Source: Larimichthys crocea
Lineage: Eukaryota; Chordata; Actinopteri; Sciaenidae
Direction: 5' to 3'
NCBI RefSeq assembly: GCF_000972845.2
Contig: NC_040028.1
Span: 15,250,871 to 15,314,870, forward strand
DNA: 64,000 nt
The notes under the pieces were generated by a model. It saw only the letters and a program-made list of their open reading frames with translations, made no database searches and had not been told where the DNA came from. Positions 34,599-45,300 of the stretch are shown piece by piece. The translations under genes and the position numbers were made by a program. Position 1 is the first letter of the stretch; every line of letters begins with the position of its first letter.

Positions 34599-34744
34599 TT
34601 ATGATGTCGCAGACTTCAGGTATGCTATAAGATCGGCTCGTTCATTCTTCTTCTTGATTCCAGCGAAGATCATCTTAGTTCCTGGAATGTATTTCTTTGG
34701 GTTCTCCAGATAAATCATCAGGGTGTCCTCGTCCCAAACGATGC
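34599..34744 (-). CDS. cycs: Cytochrome c coding exon 2 (codons 58-105, stop)
   Basis: 146 bp after a ctccag acceptor. It encodes [20 protein letters not shown] and then [27 protein letters not shown], then TAA. Confidence 0.95.
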
Positions 34745-35033
34745 CTGGAGTGGAAACAGTGGAGAGTGTTAAAAGTCACACAGCAGAATTACCGTGAATA
34801 CGCATGCACAGCAGTTACTTTCGCTTTTGTATCAAGATAATACACACGATAACATACACACCTTTGCTTTTGTTGGCGTCAGTGTAGGAAAATCCCTCTG
34901 CCTGGCCGGTTTTGCGTCCAAAGAGACCCCAAAGGTTGGGTCCAACCTTATGTTTTCCACCGTTCTCGACAGTGTGGCACTGGGCACACTTCTGGACAAA
35001 TGCCTTCTTGCCTTTGTTAATGTCTGCAGGCAT
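34599..35033 (-). CDS. cycs: Cytochrome c, somatic-type, complete (2 coding exons, 105 aa)
   Basis: Soluble haem protein of the mitochondrial intermembrane space that carries electrons from complex III to complex IV and triggers apoptosome assembly when released. Exons 34862-35033 and 34599-34744 join in phase 1 to give 105 residues. CAQCH (C16, C19, H20) is the haem attachment site and M82 in [10 protein letters not shown] is the other axial ligand. It lacks any signal peptide, as expected for cytochrome c. It has an intron, so it is a true gene and not one of the common processed copies. Unusual residues are the N-terminus [10 protein letters not shown] (vertebrates normally MGDxxKGKK), D62, and isoleucine at 68 in LMIYLENP where glutamate is usual. 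It could be the syntenic counterpart of mammalian testis cytochrome c. Confidence 0.96.
34862..35033 (-). CDS. cycs: Cytochrome c coding exon 1 (codons 1-58)
   Basis: 172 bp from the ATG to a gtgtgt donor, ending in the first base of a glycine codon. It includes [20 protein letters not shown]. Seven bases of 5'UTR (35034-35040) follow the tttttag acceptor. Confidence 0.95.
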
Positions 35034-35040
35034 GGTTTAC

Positions 35041-35633
35041 CTAAAAAAATAAATAATAACAATGTTATTAGGTTTACATTATTAAATATTCACCAACTTG
35101 AAATACATCCAGTGCAAAATCACATTCAGTTTGACACTTTCTTTCTTGACTGCTTTCGATTAATAACAGTTTCGGCCACATGGGGGCGTTAAGCGCTAGT
35201 TTCGCAACTCATGTGGCTCCAGGCATTGTTACAAAACCGAGTTAATTAACTTTAATCAACATGGTTCCTCTAATAAAAACACAATCATTACTTATATACG
35301 TTTATTATCTTCGTGATATGACGACCTCCAGAAAAAGAAAGTCACAGACAGGCCTAATGTAAAACTAGTGTAAAACAACAATACTGGGCAAAAAACCTAT
35401 GAGGGAATATGTAATAAGTATCAAAAAGTATCGAAATAAAGTTTGATTGAGACATTTTCTTCTCAGCTCATCAGATAAAACAAGTTTTCTCTGTAGGAGA
35501 GGGCAGGACACCGGCAGACCACGTTGCTCGTTAAAAGTAAAAACCGGCAAAGACGAATTTAAGTCACATTAAAACATATTCCACAAACAACGACGACGAG
35601 AAAAGCTTCACATCTTCATGATAAGCGTCTTAC
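35041..35633. other. Likely intron in the cytochrome c 5'UTR
   Basis: Bounded by gtaaga at 35633 and tttttag at 35041 on the minus strand. No other feature seen. Vertebrate CYCS genes are known to have a non-coding first exon, which this matches. Confidence 0.6.
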
Positions 35634-35710
35634 CTTTTTCTTTTTAGATGTATCCAACCGACTTTCAGAGACTTCTCTCGGCCGCTTCTTGCGTCTTTCT
35701 GCCGGCTCAG
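35634..35710 (-). other. cycs: Probable non-coding first exon and promoter-proximal region of cytochrome c
   Basis: The sequence on the minus strand ends aaaaag before gtaaga. It is GC-richer than its surroundings (aagcggccgagagaagtctc). The upstream limit is a guess. A gacgtaac motif just upstream (about 35738-35745) resembles a CRE-type half site. Confidence 0.45.
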
Positions 35711-36085
35711 ACACCAACGTGCTGCTTTTTTCCTGTTACGTCGACAGTCAGCTGACCCGTTTCATCATCCTGGAGGTGTCGCTCAGTGACTCTGATCAAG
35801 TTGCACAATGAAAATGTTGCACAACCCCACGCGTTAACTGTCTTTTTATGAAACCATTACCACCTACAAACTGTAATCTCCATTGACATCTTAAATCTAC
35901 AGAAACCAGATTGTAAAATCCTGTTTTTAAGATTAAAAATGTGTTTTAATTCAAGTTACAGCTAGTTGGGATTAACAATATCTACAAGTGTTAGAACATG
36001 TACTCATTTTTCTGTATTTCTGGACAACAAACAGCCAAGTGAGTGTGTGTTATGTTCTAATTATATACTGTCAATGTTTAATATA

Positions 36086-36086
36086 C

Positions 36087-36125
<39 letters not shown>

Positions 36126-36180
36126 ATTTTATTTCATAGGCGCCTTTCTGTCACCCATAGACACCTTATAATAAATAAAA
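36086..36180. repeat. (AAT)n run followed by dispersed-repeat remnant
   Basis: AAT units at about 36086-36123 lead into tacattttatttcataggcg and gcctttctgtcacccatagac, a common fish repeat 3' part. A related fragment occurs near 36318-36350 (agcgcttttctggatactcg). Confidence 0.55.
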
Positions 36181-36663
36181 CTAGACAGAAAATAACAGAA
36201 ACAAACAAAAAGAACCATAAAAGTATCAAATTACAAGAATACTACATTAAAAACTGGTTAAAATAGGAAGATGCAATTGAATATAGTAAGAGTGAGTTGA
36301 TGTTCCTTATATTTAAAAGCGCTTTTCTGGATACTCGAAGACACTGTACACTTAAAAAAAAAAGCAAAACAACATAAAACAGTTTAAAACACATTAGACT
36401 AAGATAAACTTTAAAAGCAATTTTTTTTTTAAAAAGGTGTGTTTTTGTAAGTGATTTGAAGGTGTTTATGTCTTATTGACTTTGAATTAAATTGAGACTT
36501 CAAAATAAACATTTTCAAGTTGTAAGACATTAAATATGATATCCAACCATTTCTGAGACTCACACAGGTGAGATGAGAAGACTTTATATTTACCTTTGCC
36601 AATAGACTATTACATCTCAGGTTACCTTTGTACATAATACAATCTCTCTGTGAACCCCATATC

Positions 36664-36870
36664 ACATCAAATCAGATTTTATTTGTATGGCCCAAAGTCA
36701 CAAAGTACAATTGCCTCGGAGGGCTCTGTCCTTAGACCCTCGGTTCGAGTGAGGAAAAACTTTTAACAGGGAAAAAAGGTGGAAGAAACCTCAGGAAGAG
36801 CCACAGAGGAGGGATCCCTCCCCCAGGATGGAGAGACGTGCAACAGATGTCACAAACATACTGTACAATT
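36664..36870. mobile_element. Dispersed fish repeat (SINE-like)
   Basis: Contains aatcagattttatttgtatg, ggtggaagaaacctcaggaa, agggatccctcccccaggat and ggagagacgtgcaacagatg in order. I recognise these from a highly repeated teleost element; class not certain. Confidence 0.6.
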
Positions 36871-37046
36871 ACAATTAATGATAAAATGATTACAGTAGCA
36901 GTGGAACCTGAGATAGAGGTAGAGAGACACAGATGCACAGGAGCAGCAGCAAATCATAAACTAACTATAAACTGTAATGGAGATAAGGCAGCAATAATGA
37001 CAGTAGTAATATGTGTAGTGGACGTCATGCAGGACCACAGCATATG

Positions 37047-37051
<5 letters not shown>

Positions 37052-37087
<36 letters not shown>
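37052..37087. repeat. (GT)n microsatellite
   Basis: Uninterrupted GT run of about 18 units. Confidence 0.97.
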
Positions 37088-37090
<3 letters not shown>

Positions 37091-37594
37091 ACCCCAGGAG
37101 TTTACCAGTTTCCAAGGAACCATGCACAGTACACACTGATGAGCACCAAGCCATCACAAACAACATCATTGCTCTCTTGCAAACTAAATACAAGTCAGTG
37201 AATCAAGGCTCCAAGGCCTGCACAGTTTAAGTGTTTGATGCGTTCACTGACACTTCAGTCAACTTATCACCGGCTGCGTTTCCTTCCTGCGCTGCTTCTG
37301 TATTTGATGGTTATTTGACTTAAGCATGACGGATATCCTAATTACACTCAAATATTGACACTTGTGTGTTTAAACAGTAACCGTGCACTCTTTTGGACCT
37401 ATCGCGAGAGAGCTGTGCGTCTCACATCGTGACGTGTCAAGTATTCGAGTAGTTTCCACCAGCTTCTGTAACGTTACTATGAGTTTTCTCACACGGTGTT
37501 ATGTCTGAACAGTCGAAATGTGCTCACATGGTTTTATAATTTAGGTTATAAGTTAAAAAAAAAATATATAATACCTATATTTTGGTCTGGTGTT

Positions 37595-37865
37595 TCGGTT
37601 TAAAGGGCGACCGTGTTAACTGGGGACCTTCAGCCGAATGGATCTGTGGTTGTCGTGGTTACGACTTCTGTTGAAACAGGATAAATATTAAACAAGACAT
37701 CAAAGACGAACCAATTATGTTTTATGGCATTGTAATGTTAATAAATAATAACTAAACACAAAGACACTCACGAGAATAACGACGCATCTTCATGTTTTCA
37801 ACAACTGTCGTAACTACGACAACCGCAGACGGTCGCCATTTAAAGGGGTCGCTTTTTAAACCGTA
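37595..37865. mobile_element. Small palindromic (MITE-like) element
   Basis: Left cggtttaaagggcgaccgtg and ctgtggttgtcgtggttacg recur inverted on the right (cgtaactacgacaaccgcag, acggtcgccatttaaagggg, tttttaaaccgtaac). The arms are imperfect, about 60-80 bp. No coding capacity. Confidence 0.6.
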
Positions 37866-38407
37866 ACACCGGAGAGTAAAACTCGAGTCTCCCAGTTGTT
37901 ATTTTAAGAAAAATAACTCGCTAAAGCTCTCATGAGACTTCTAATGGTGGTAGTATGTTGTTGGAAGACTTCCAGTCAAACTCACTGCAACAGTGTCCTG
38001 TCCGGTAGGCTCACCACTGGCTTTACAGAGTTAAAGAGAGCAACGTGGTGTCCTCTTTCTGTCCACCTGTGGAGTCTAAATCCTCTAAATAGAGAACATT
38101 TCTCTACAGACATGAAGTTAACAGATGTGATTTGACTTTATTTTATTGTTATATGAACCTTTCATTTAAAAGTCATGGACATAATATATAGATGTTTATA
38201 TAAAAGTAGCAATGTATACTATAATAGAGCCTTTTCACAGCAGACACCTTGACATGACATTGTAAGGTAAACACAGGTGTTACCAAGTGATACTAATTAC
38301 GGCTTAGTTCCATTCAGATCAAACAGAGTCAGGATGCCGCTGTGGTGCATGCTGGCTGCTATACATGGAACAGAAACTTAATTAGTATTATTGAATACCC
38401 CTGTGTT

Positions 38408-39439
38408 GTATTTCATGTCAAAACAGCTGCTGTACATTGTACTACTACAATCTCAGAAGAACTTTGGGCATAACAGTATATGGTATTATACAATTATTCT
38501 TATCATCACTTACAAAGACCCTTAAATAAATGCAAACACTCATACAGTAGAATTCAATACTGTAGATAAGCGAATGTACAGTGTAATATATTCAGTATAC
38601 TGCTATATGGAGTCCAGTTGGACTTGACTGCCATCATGCAATAACAGATATTTGATGTATTATTTGCAACAAATAGTACATAGTACTGATAGCTCCAAAG
38701 CAACATATTATGCATTGGCTAATGCCTGATTAACATCTCTGTCAGACTGTTAAATTTAAATTTGCTGTGAGCTATCAGTCCAGTGTGCACACATTTTTGA
38801 ACCAGCACCCGTAGCAGTAACCTACACTCTGCACACAAAATACATTCTCCGTTCCCAAGCCTCATATCTGATTCAGCGCTAATGCAAAATTATAAAATGC
38901 CTGTATAATTTCCCAGTTGGTGTTTAGATGTGCAGGCTTTACACATAAAATTACAATTAGAACTTAAAAAGTGGGATTCATTAGTGAGTATGTAAGCACA
39001 TTACTAGCCAGAGGGTGCTGATAAAAGATAGAGCAAATCACAAAAATCACATTATTGGGTGAAAACATATAAATGGACAAAATAAAATTCCAACAGCTCA
39101 ATAAGAACTACATTATTTGCTTTAATGGTAAACACCATACTTTTTCTATTTAATTAAACAAAAAGTGCGTTGGCATCAATTTGTGTTTAATTCACTGTAG
39201 ATGAAGAAAAGACAACACCACATATACATAGAAAATTACATATTATACTCTGTCAATAAAAAATAGGTTAATAAATAGAGATAATACTTACATGTACTGT
39301 ATGTTGCTGTGTAAAAATGACCTCCTGGGTGGTTAGACTCTGACATCAGATGTGTAAGTGGGACAGTAAATGTATATTGACAGTCAGAGTTGCTAAGAAT
39401 CAAAGGTTCATAGAAGAGTCCATAGGAAATGCTTGGGGT
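38408..39439. repeat. Long inverted repeat, left arm (~1.03 kb)
   Basis: Reverse complement of 41397-40402 across nearly its whole length, with scattered mismatches and small indels. Matching landmarks: gtatttcatgtca at the outer end, ctatatggagtccagttgga, ccagtgtgcacacatttttg, ccataggaaatgcttgggg at the inner end. Confidence 0.93.
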
Positions 39440-39654
39440 AATTTTTTGCCCCTCTTATGGAAGACTGGGGTAGTGATACAAAAACTGCAATTTCTTAAAA
39501 TTAATTAAAATTATTTTTATAAAAATGCAAATGGCCTCATGTCACAAACATGTTTTATGAGGAATTCCTGGAATATGAAAATATTTAAAGTGTTAATTTT
39601 AAAGATTTTGAAGAATAACAACCCCTGGGGTCATTTTTGACCCCACTTACATTG

Positions 39655-40401
39655 ACATTAACAAGACCAGAGAGATGGTGATCGACTTCAGGAGGAAGAA
39701 GACGCCTTCACAGCCACTACGGATCAGAGGAGTGGTGAGTGGTGATTGACAACAGACTGGACTGGAAATCTAACACAGAGGCTGTGTACAAGAAGGGGAT
39801 GAGCAGACTCTACTCCCTGAGGAAGCTGAGATCCTTCAACGTGCGCAGCAAGATGTGGAGATCTTTTTACCAGTCTGTTGTTGCCAGTGTCATCTTCTTT
39901 GCTGTTGTTTGTTGGGGCAGCAGCCTACGAGCCAGCGACACCAACAGACTTGATAAGATCATCAAGAAGGCTGACTCTGTTCTTGGACTCTAGACTTGAG
40001 TCTCTTGAGACTGCGGTGGAGAGGAGGAGGCTGAATAAACTGTTATCCATCATGGACAATGAGCAACACCTTCTCCTTCACACAGTGGACAGACAGCAGA
40101 GCAGCTTCTGCCACAGGCTGCTACAGCTCTGCTGTCGAAGAGACAGACACAGGAAATCTTTCCTGCCACATGCTATTACACTGTATAATAACAGCTACAA
40201 ATTTACACACATGCTATTACACTGTATAATAACAGCTACAAATTTACAGTCACTGCACATTTCTCCTTTCTTACTTTGCACCAAATCAACACTGCCAAGT
40301 TGCTGTATATACTTTTGTACAATATATTTTATTTACTATTGCTATTTGAATATTTTATCCTGTATAGTTTGTTCTTTATATTTTTATTCTTATGTTGTCT
40401 G
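39655..40401 (+). mobile_element. L2/CR1-type LINE fragment (reverse transcriptase 3' part and 3'UTR)
   Basis: Lies in the ~960-bp spacer between the inverted arms. It translates to conserved non-LTR retrotransposon phrases: VIDNRLDWKSNTEAVYKKG, RLYSLRKLRSFNV, FYQSVVASVIFFAVVCWGSS, ASDTNRLDKIIKKADSVLGL, then, after a frame break, MDNEQHLLLHTVDRQ and RKSFLPHAITLYN. Only the C-terminal tail of the enzyme remains, with a frameshift near 39993, so it is dead. Confidence 0.85.
40167..40248. repeat. 41-bp tandem duplication in LINE 3' region
   Basis: cacatgctattacactgtat starts at 40167 and again at 40208, with the rest of the 41-bp unit repeated perfectly. Confidence 0.95.
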
Positions 40402-41397
40402 ACCCCAAGCATTTCCTATGGACTCTTCTATGAACCTTTGATTCTTAGCAGCTCTGACTGTCAATATACATTTACTGTCCCACTTACACATCCGATGTCA
40501 GCAGTCTAACCACCCAGGAGGTCATTTTTACACAGCAACATACAGTACACGTAAGTATTATCTCTATTTATGAACTTATTTTTCATTGACAGAGTCAGAG
40601 AACGCACTTTTTGTTCAATTAAATAGATAAAGTATGGTGTTTACCAGTCATTAAAGGAAATAATGTAGTTCTTATTGAGCTGTTGGAATTTTATTTTGTC
40701 CATTTATATGTTTTCACCCAATAATGTGATTTTTGTGATTTGCTCTATCTTTTATCAGCACCCTCTGGCTAGTAATGTGCTTACATACTCACTAACGAAT
40801 CCCACTTTTTAAGTTCTAATTGTAATTTTATGTGTAAAGCCTGCACATCTAAACACCAACTGGGAAATTATACAGGCATTTTATAATTTTGCATTAGCGC
40901 TGAATCAGATATGACGCCTGGGAACGGAGAATGTATTTTGTGTGCAAACAGAGTGTAGGTTACTGCTACGGGTGCTGGTTCAAAAATGTGTGCACACTGG
41001 ACTGATAGCTCACAGCAAATTTAAATTTAACAGTCTGACAGAGATGTTAATCAGGCATTAGCCAATGCATAATAATATGTTGCTCTGGAGCTATCAGTAC
41101 TGTGTGCAGAACTTTGGTCTGGCTTTTGCATTTTGTTGCAAATAATACATCAAATATCTGTTATTGCATGATGGCAGTCAAGTCCAACTGGACTCCATAT
41201 AGCAGTATACTGAATATATTACCCTGTACATTCGCTTATCTACAGTACTGAATTCTACTGTATTAGTGTTTGCATTTATTTAAGGGTCTTTGTAAGTGAT
41301 GATAAGAATAATTGTATAATACCATATACTGTTATGCCCAAAGTTCATCTGAGATTGTAGTAGTACAATGTACAGCAGCTGTGTTGACATGAAATAC
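40402..41397. repeat. Long inverted repeat, right arm (~1.0 kb)
   Basis: Partner of 38408-39439. Landmarks: ccccaagcatttcctatgg, caaaaatgtgtgcacactgg, tccaactggactccatatag, tgacatgaaatac. Part of it (about 40773-40849) recurs in direct orientation at 41408-41484. Confidence 0.93.
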
Positions 41398-41407
41398 ATG
41401 TACATGT

Positions 41408-41512
41408 AGTAATGTGCTTACATACTCACTAATGAATCCCACTTTTTAAGTTATAATTGTAATTTTATGTGTAAAGCCTGCACTGTAATTTCCCAGCTTG
41501 GGATAAATAAAG

Positions 41513-41583
<71 letters not shown>
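41408..41583 (+). mobile_element. LINE 3' tail with (TATC)n
   Basis: A 77-bp direct copy of part of the right arm, then tgtaatttcccagcttggga, taaataaagt and about 17 TATC units (41514-41583). The tail form is typical of fish L2/CR1-like LINEs. Confidence 0.75.
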
Positions 41584-41584
<1 letters not shown>

Positions 41585-41604
41585 ATGCATCTAAGGGTTA
41601 ATTG

Positions 41605-42026
41605 TCTACTACTCCGACTCCGGTGTTTTGCGTGACTCCACGCCTGGTTTTGCGTGCATCCCGCTCTTTCTTCGCTCGATCCACTCCTGCGGTTCCTTCC
41701 CGCTCACAGCAGATCTTGCTGCAGGGAGGAGCGACCGGAGAGAGAGAGAGTGCAGCTGAGCCGAGGCTGAGCATCACAACCCCGCATTCAAGGAAACGGG
41801 CAAACGCAGCACTTTTTTTTCTGTTATTTAATTTTTATTTTCTGTTTACTTTCCATAAGGTTGTTGCACACCTTCAACGCGAAAGAAATCCTCGATGTGG
41901 AGCTTTATGGAGGCCGTTTGTCTCTAAAAGGAAAGCTGGGAATCTCTTAACCCAGTCAAGGGAGACCCCTCCAATTGTTTCCTGCGCCAAGAACTGTAAA
42001 GACATGATCATTACACCGCATCTGTG
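41605..42026 (+). promoter_or_regulatory. osbpl6: Probable non-coding first exon and promoter region of OSBPL6
   Basis: A GC-richer, CpG-containing block just right of the TATC tail. It ends ccgcatctgtg before a good donor gtaagg (42027). No in-frame ATG begins the open frame here. Assignment to OSBPL6 rests on strand and position only; the 5' limit is unknown. Confidence 0.35.
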
Positions 42027-42286
42027 GTAAGGCAATGAGCTTTCTCTTTCTCTTTCAGTGCCAGTCATGCATGTATGTATATGCAGAGAGAAAACCACCG
42101 TCATACCAATGCTGTGTTGCAATAAGGTGCACAGCCCCTGCTTTTGGTATCCACACCGAGACCCCAGCATCTCATCCTTTTGTATTTGCATCCTGAGTGA
42201 TTCACCGAGGACCAGTCAGACATTACCACCTAGCCTAGCTGCTGCTGCTGCCTCTGCTACAGGGATGAGATGACCCTCCGACCGTG

Positions 42287-42287
<1 letters not shown>

Positions 42288-42320
<33 letters not shown>
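42288..42320. repeat. (ATC)11 microsatellite
   Basis: Eleven uninterrupted ATC units, preceded by a shorter GCT run near 42240. Confidence 0.97.
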
Positions 42321-42321
<1 letters not shown>

Positions 42322-45300
42322 AGACATGCATGTCCCAGCAGCACCATGCATCCAGGAGCCCCTATAAGAACATGCATGTTGTGGTGATGAGTAAAAAAAA
42401 GCAGCCAGGCGGTGCCAACTCAACTGTTCACTGACTTTGATGATATAAACGTAATGCGTCACTGACATTATTCACCTTTTTTTTAATTTATTTTTTTAAA
42501 TAATTGAGCTTCACAGTGTTACACAACACGCACCTCACATATTAAGAGAGTCTCATTGATGGACACCATCTCCACTCTCTCACATTGCATTGCACACTCA
42601 TGATGTTGTCAGTGTTGTGTTGAGAATGCCAACTCATTGAAAGTTAGCCAACTTCACAATATCACTCTGCCGCCTTCTTCAAACTGAAGGTCAGCCGGTG
42701 ACTTTGCAGTTGTTTAAAAACCCCCCCCACATAAATTAAAAGAAGAAGCACGGGGGGACTTGAATAGCTCGATGCATTTGTAGCTTGTCACTGGCCACGC
42801 TTTGTTGAATAGATGTTGCTTTGATCAGCACCACATGATTGATTTTCTGATGTATTTCTTGGCCCCGGGCCGGCCTGAAGAACCCTCAAAGCTGAAGGTG
42901 TCCCCGTCCCGTTTAGATGAGATGTTATTCGCAGGGGGCTTATGTGTCTTATCCTTTTTTGATTAGAGGGAGAAGCAGACGAAGCAGAGGCCAAACCTCG
43001 CTTTGATTGCACAAAATATTGGATTCAGATTCAGTCTTTTGTCATTAATATTGTCAGTCAGGAATAAAAGCAGATAATTACTCCTGCTGACTCATTTTAA
43101 GTTCATCGCAAATTAAAGCAGGCTGATGCTAATGTGTGGTGTCATTAGCTCGATTGGTTCTTGATGTATTTGTTTTCAAAACAACACGATGCCTGACTTT
43201 TAGTTCCACAACAAAATCCTGTTATACCTTTAATTAATTAATAATTTCTGCCAAACTCCTTTAATTAAGCCAAACATCTAATATCCGTTGGCGTTGCTCT
43301 GACACATAAACTGTTAAGGACTTTGCCTCAGGTGAGATACAGCATAAAGGCAACAACTTATTGGATCTGAACATGATTCGGTGCCAACTTCCAGCTCTAC
43401 AGTTCCAGATATGGGCAGCACGAGTCAGTCAGTACTTCAAAAGTATTGCACTGTAATACCAAGCTCTACCTAGATGATGTAATGTGTGCAGCACAGGATA
43501 AACTGGCTGTGTCCAGTTAGTGGAAGTCTACTTTAAAGAGGTGCTCACAGTTTCTAGATCTACACCCATTTAGCCGACTGTTTTTGCACGCCCAGGTAAA
43601 TGGTCAAAACAGTTGCTGCGCTGATCGATATGCATTATTAGCCAGTTGTAAATTCGGATAGTTGTCCTTGAAGACCCTGTAATATAATCTTGGGACATGA
43701 GTCTGCTTTTGTTGGCCCCGCTTTAATTATGCAACAGAGAGGGGAGATCAGCAAACTTGCTTCAGAGTGTAGAGTGCTGGTCGATAATGTGATATTGTGG
43801 GTGGCTTGGATGTGGTGACAACACAAACATGAATGTCTTTCAACCCCTATTAAGGCACAGTTACCATCATGCTTCATCGTATTACATGTTTGCGATGAGT
43901 GTGGCCATTAACATTTACGTTTATTGGCAGCAAACATCCTCAGAGAGAGTGGAACGTGATCTCTGATTGTTCTTCATTGTTTTGTTTTGGCTTTGGGTCT
44001 TGCAGTACGTCTAAAGTTTATTTTCTTCATCCATCCCAGATCTCACTGTGATAGTTGGATTACTTTGGGTGCGTCTAAACCTCTCCCCAGACAGCTCTTT
44101 CTGGCTCTTTCTGGCCTGACCCACGTCAGGACAGATGATAGCCCCTGCTTTATTTGTGATACTTTATTGATTCCGACTGGAGAAATTTGACTTTTCACTG
44201 GCCAGAAATCCTTAAAGTCACTGCGCACAATTGGCTGCAGCTTCAAAGAGATTTCAGAAGAGCAGATTGTTATTGCAGGTGACTGAACCCCAGCTCAAAC
44301 CTCATAAAGGTCCTCCCAACCTTATTCTTTTAAAGCAAAAGGGAATCATGAGTCTCAAACTCAACTCAGAAATAGTATTCATGTGATCGCATGCACTGTA
44401 GCTGTGCTCGTTGGACCATAAAAAGAGCTGACAACTAGAGTTGTCAAAAATAGACCTCAACATCCTGTTGGTCCTTGTGTTTGAAAAAAAATGCAAATAT
44501 TATGAATTAATAAACCGTAAATTCAGTTTTTATGAAAATATCTCTAATACAACCAGTAAATTCTGTCAGTATATCTAACAGTAATGATTACAGTAGTATG
44601 CAATGATGCCACAAAGCTTTTCATTTGCTCTGTTGCTGCTCTGAAACAGGCGGAGACTTAGAAGTATTTACTCAAGGCAGTTACCTGGAGCTCAAGGTGA
44701 TATTGTTTTATTCAACGATCTAAAACCAAACCCAAATATTTTCATTTTTACTATCATATAAAACAAAAATATCAAATCCTTCAATTGGTAATCAACGTGG
44801 CAAGTTCATTTTCTGTCGACCAGCTAAACACACCTTCAGGTGTTACTGCAACCACACTGTCTGTGATCTGAATAAATAACTAAAAAGTCATTTGTTATGG
44901 CACTAATTTAATAATACAAAACAAGAGTTATAATACTAATAATGACATTTCTAAACTTGGGTATAGGTCGCAAATATGCTGCGACTGCAGACATCAGAAT
45001 TGTCACAGACGAAGCTGACGTTCCGTCCTGTTTGTGCCCGATCATTAGAGTTGTTTACTCAGCTTGTTTTATTAAAGTGTCTCCAGAGTCTAACTCAATG
45101 AGCCGTTTATGAACATCTTTAAATCTTTAAATTTAGCAAGAACTGCATTACATCGTGTGTAATCAATCGGTTGGTTGAGGTTAAATGATTTTCTCCCCAG
45201 AACATCTCCCTGACAGTTTACATCGTTACTTTTGATTTGGTGGGAAAACACTGTTGCTTTTCTGGACCATGAAATGAGATAGAACTTATTTCATGTGTGC

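Larger units (their letters stand above)
35711..38407. other. Intergenic region between cytochrome c and the inverted repeat
   Basis: Gene-free. It contains an AAT run, a fish dispersed repeat, a GT microsatellite and a small inverted-repeat element, listed separately. Confidence 0.6.

Noticed and set aside
34794..35192. 132-codon open frame on the plus strand over cytochrome c
   Set aside because: Antisense shadow of the real cytochrome c exon.
41602..42030. 142-codon open frame in the possible OSBPL6 first exon
   Set aside because: Starts at TTG and has no family resemblance; long because the block is GC-rich.
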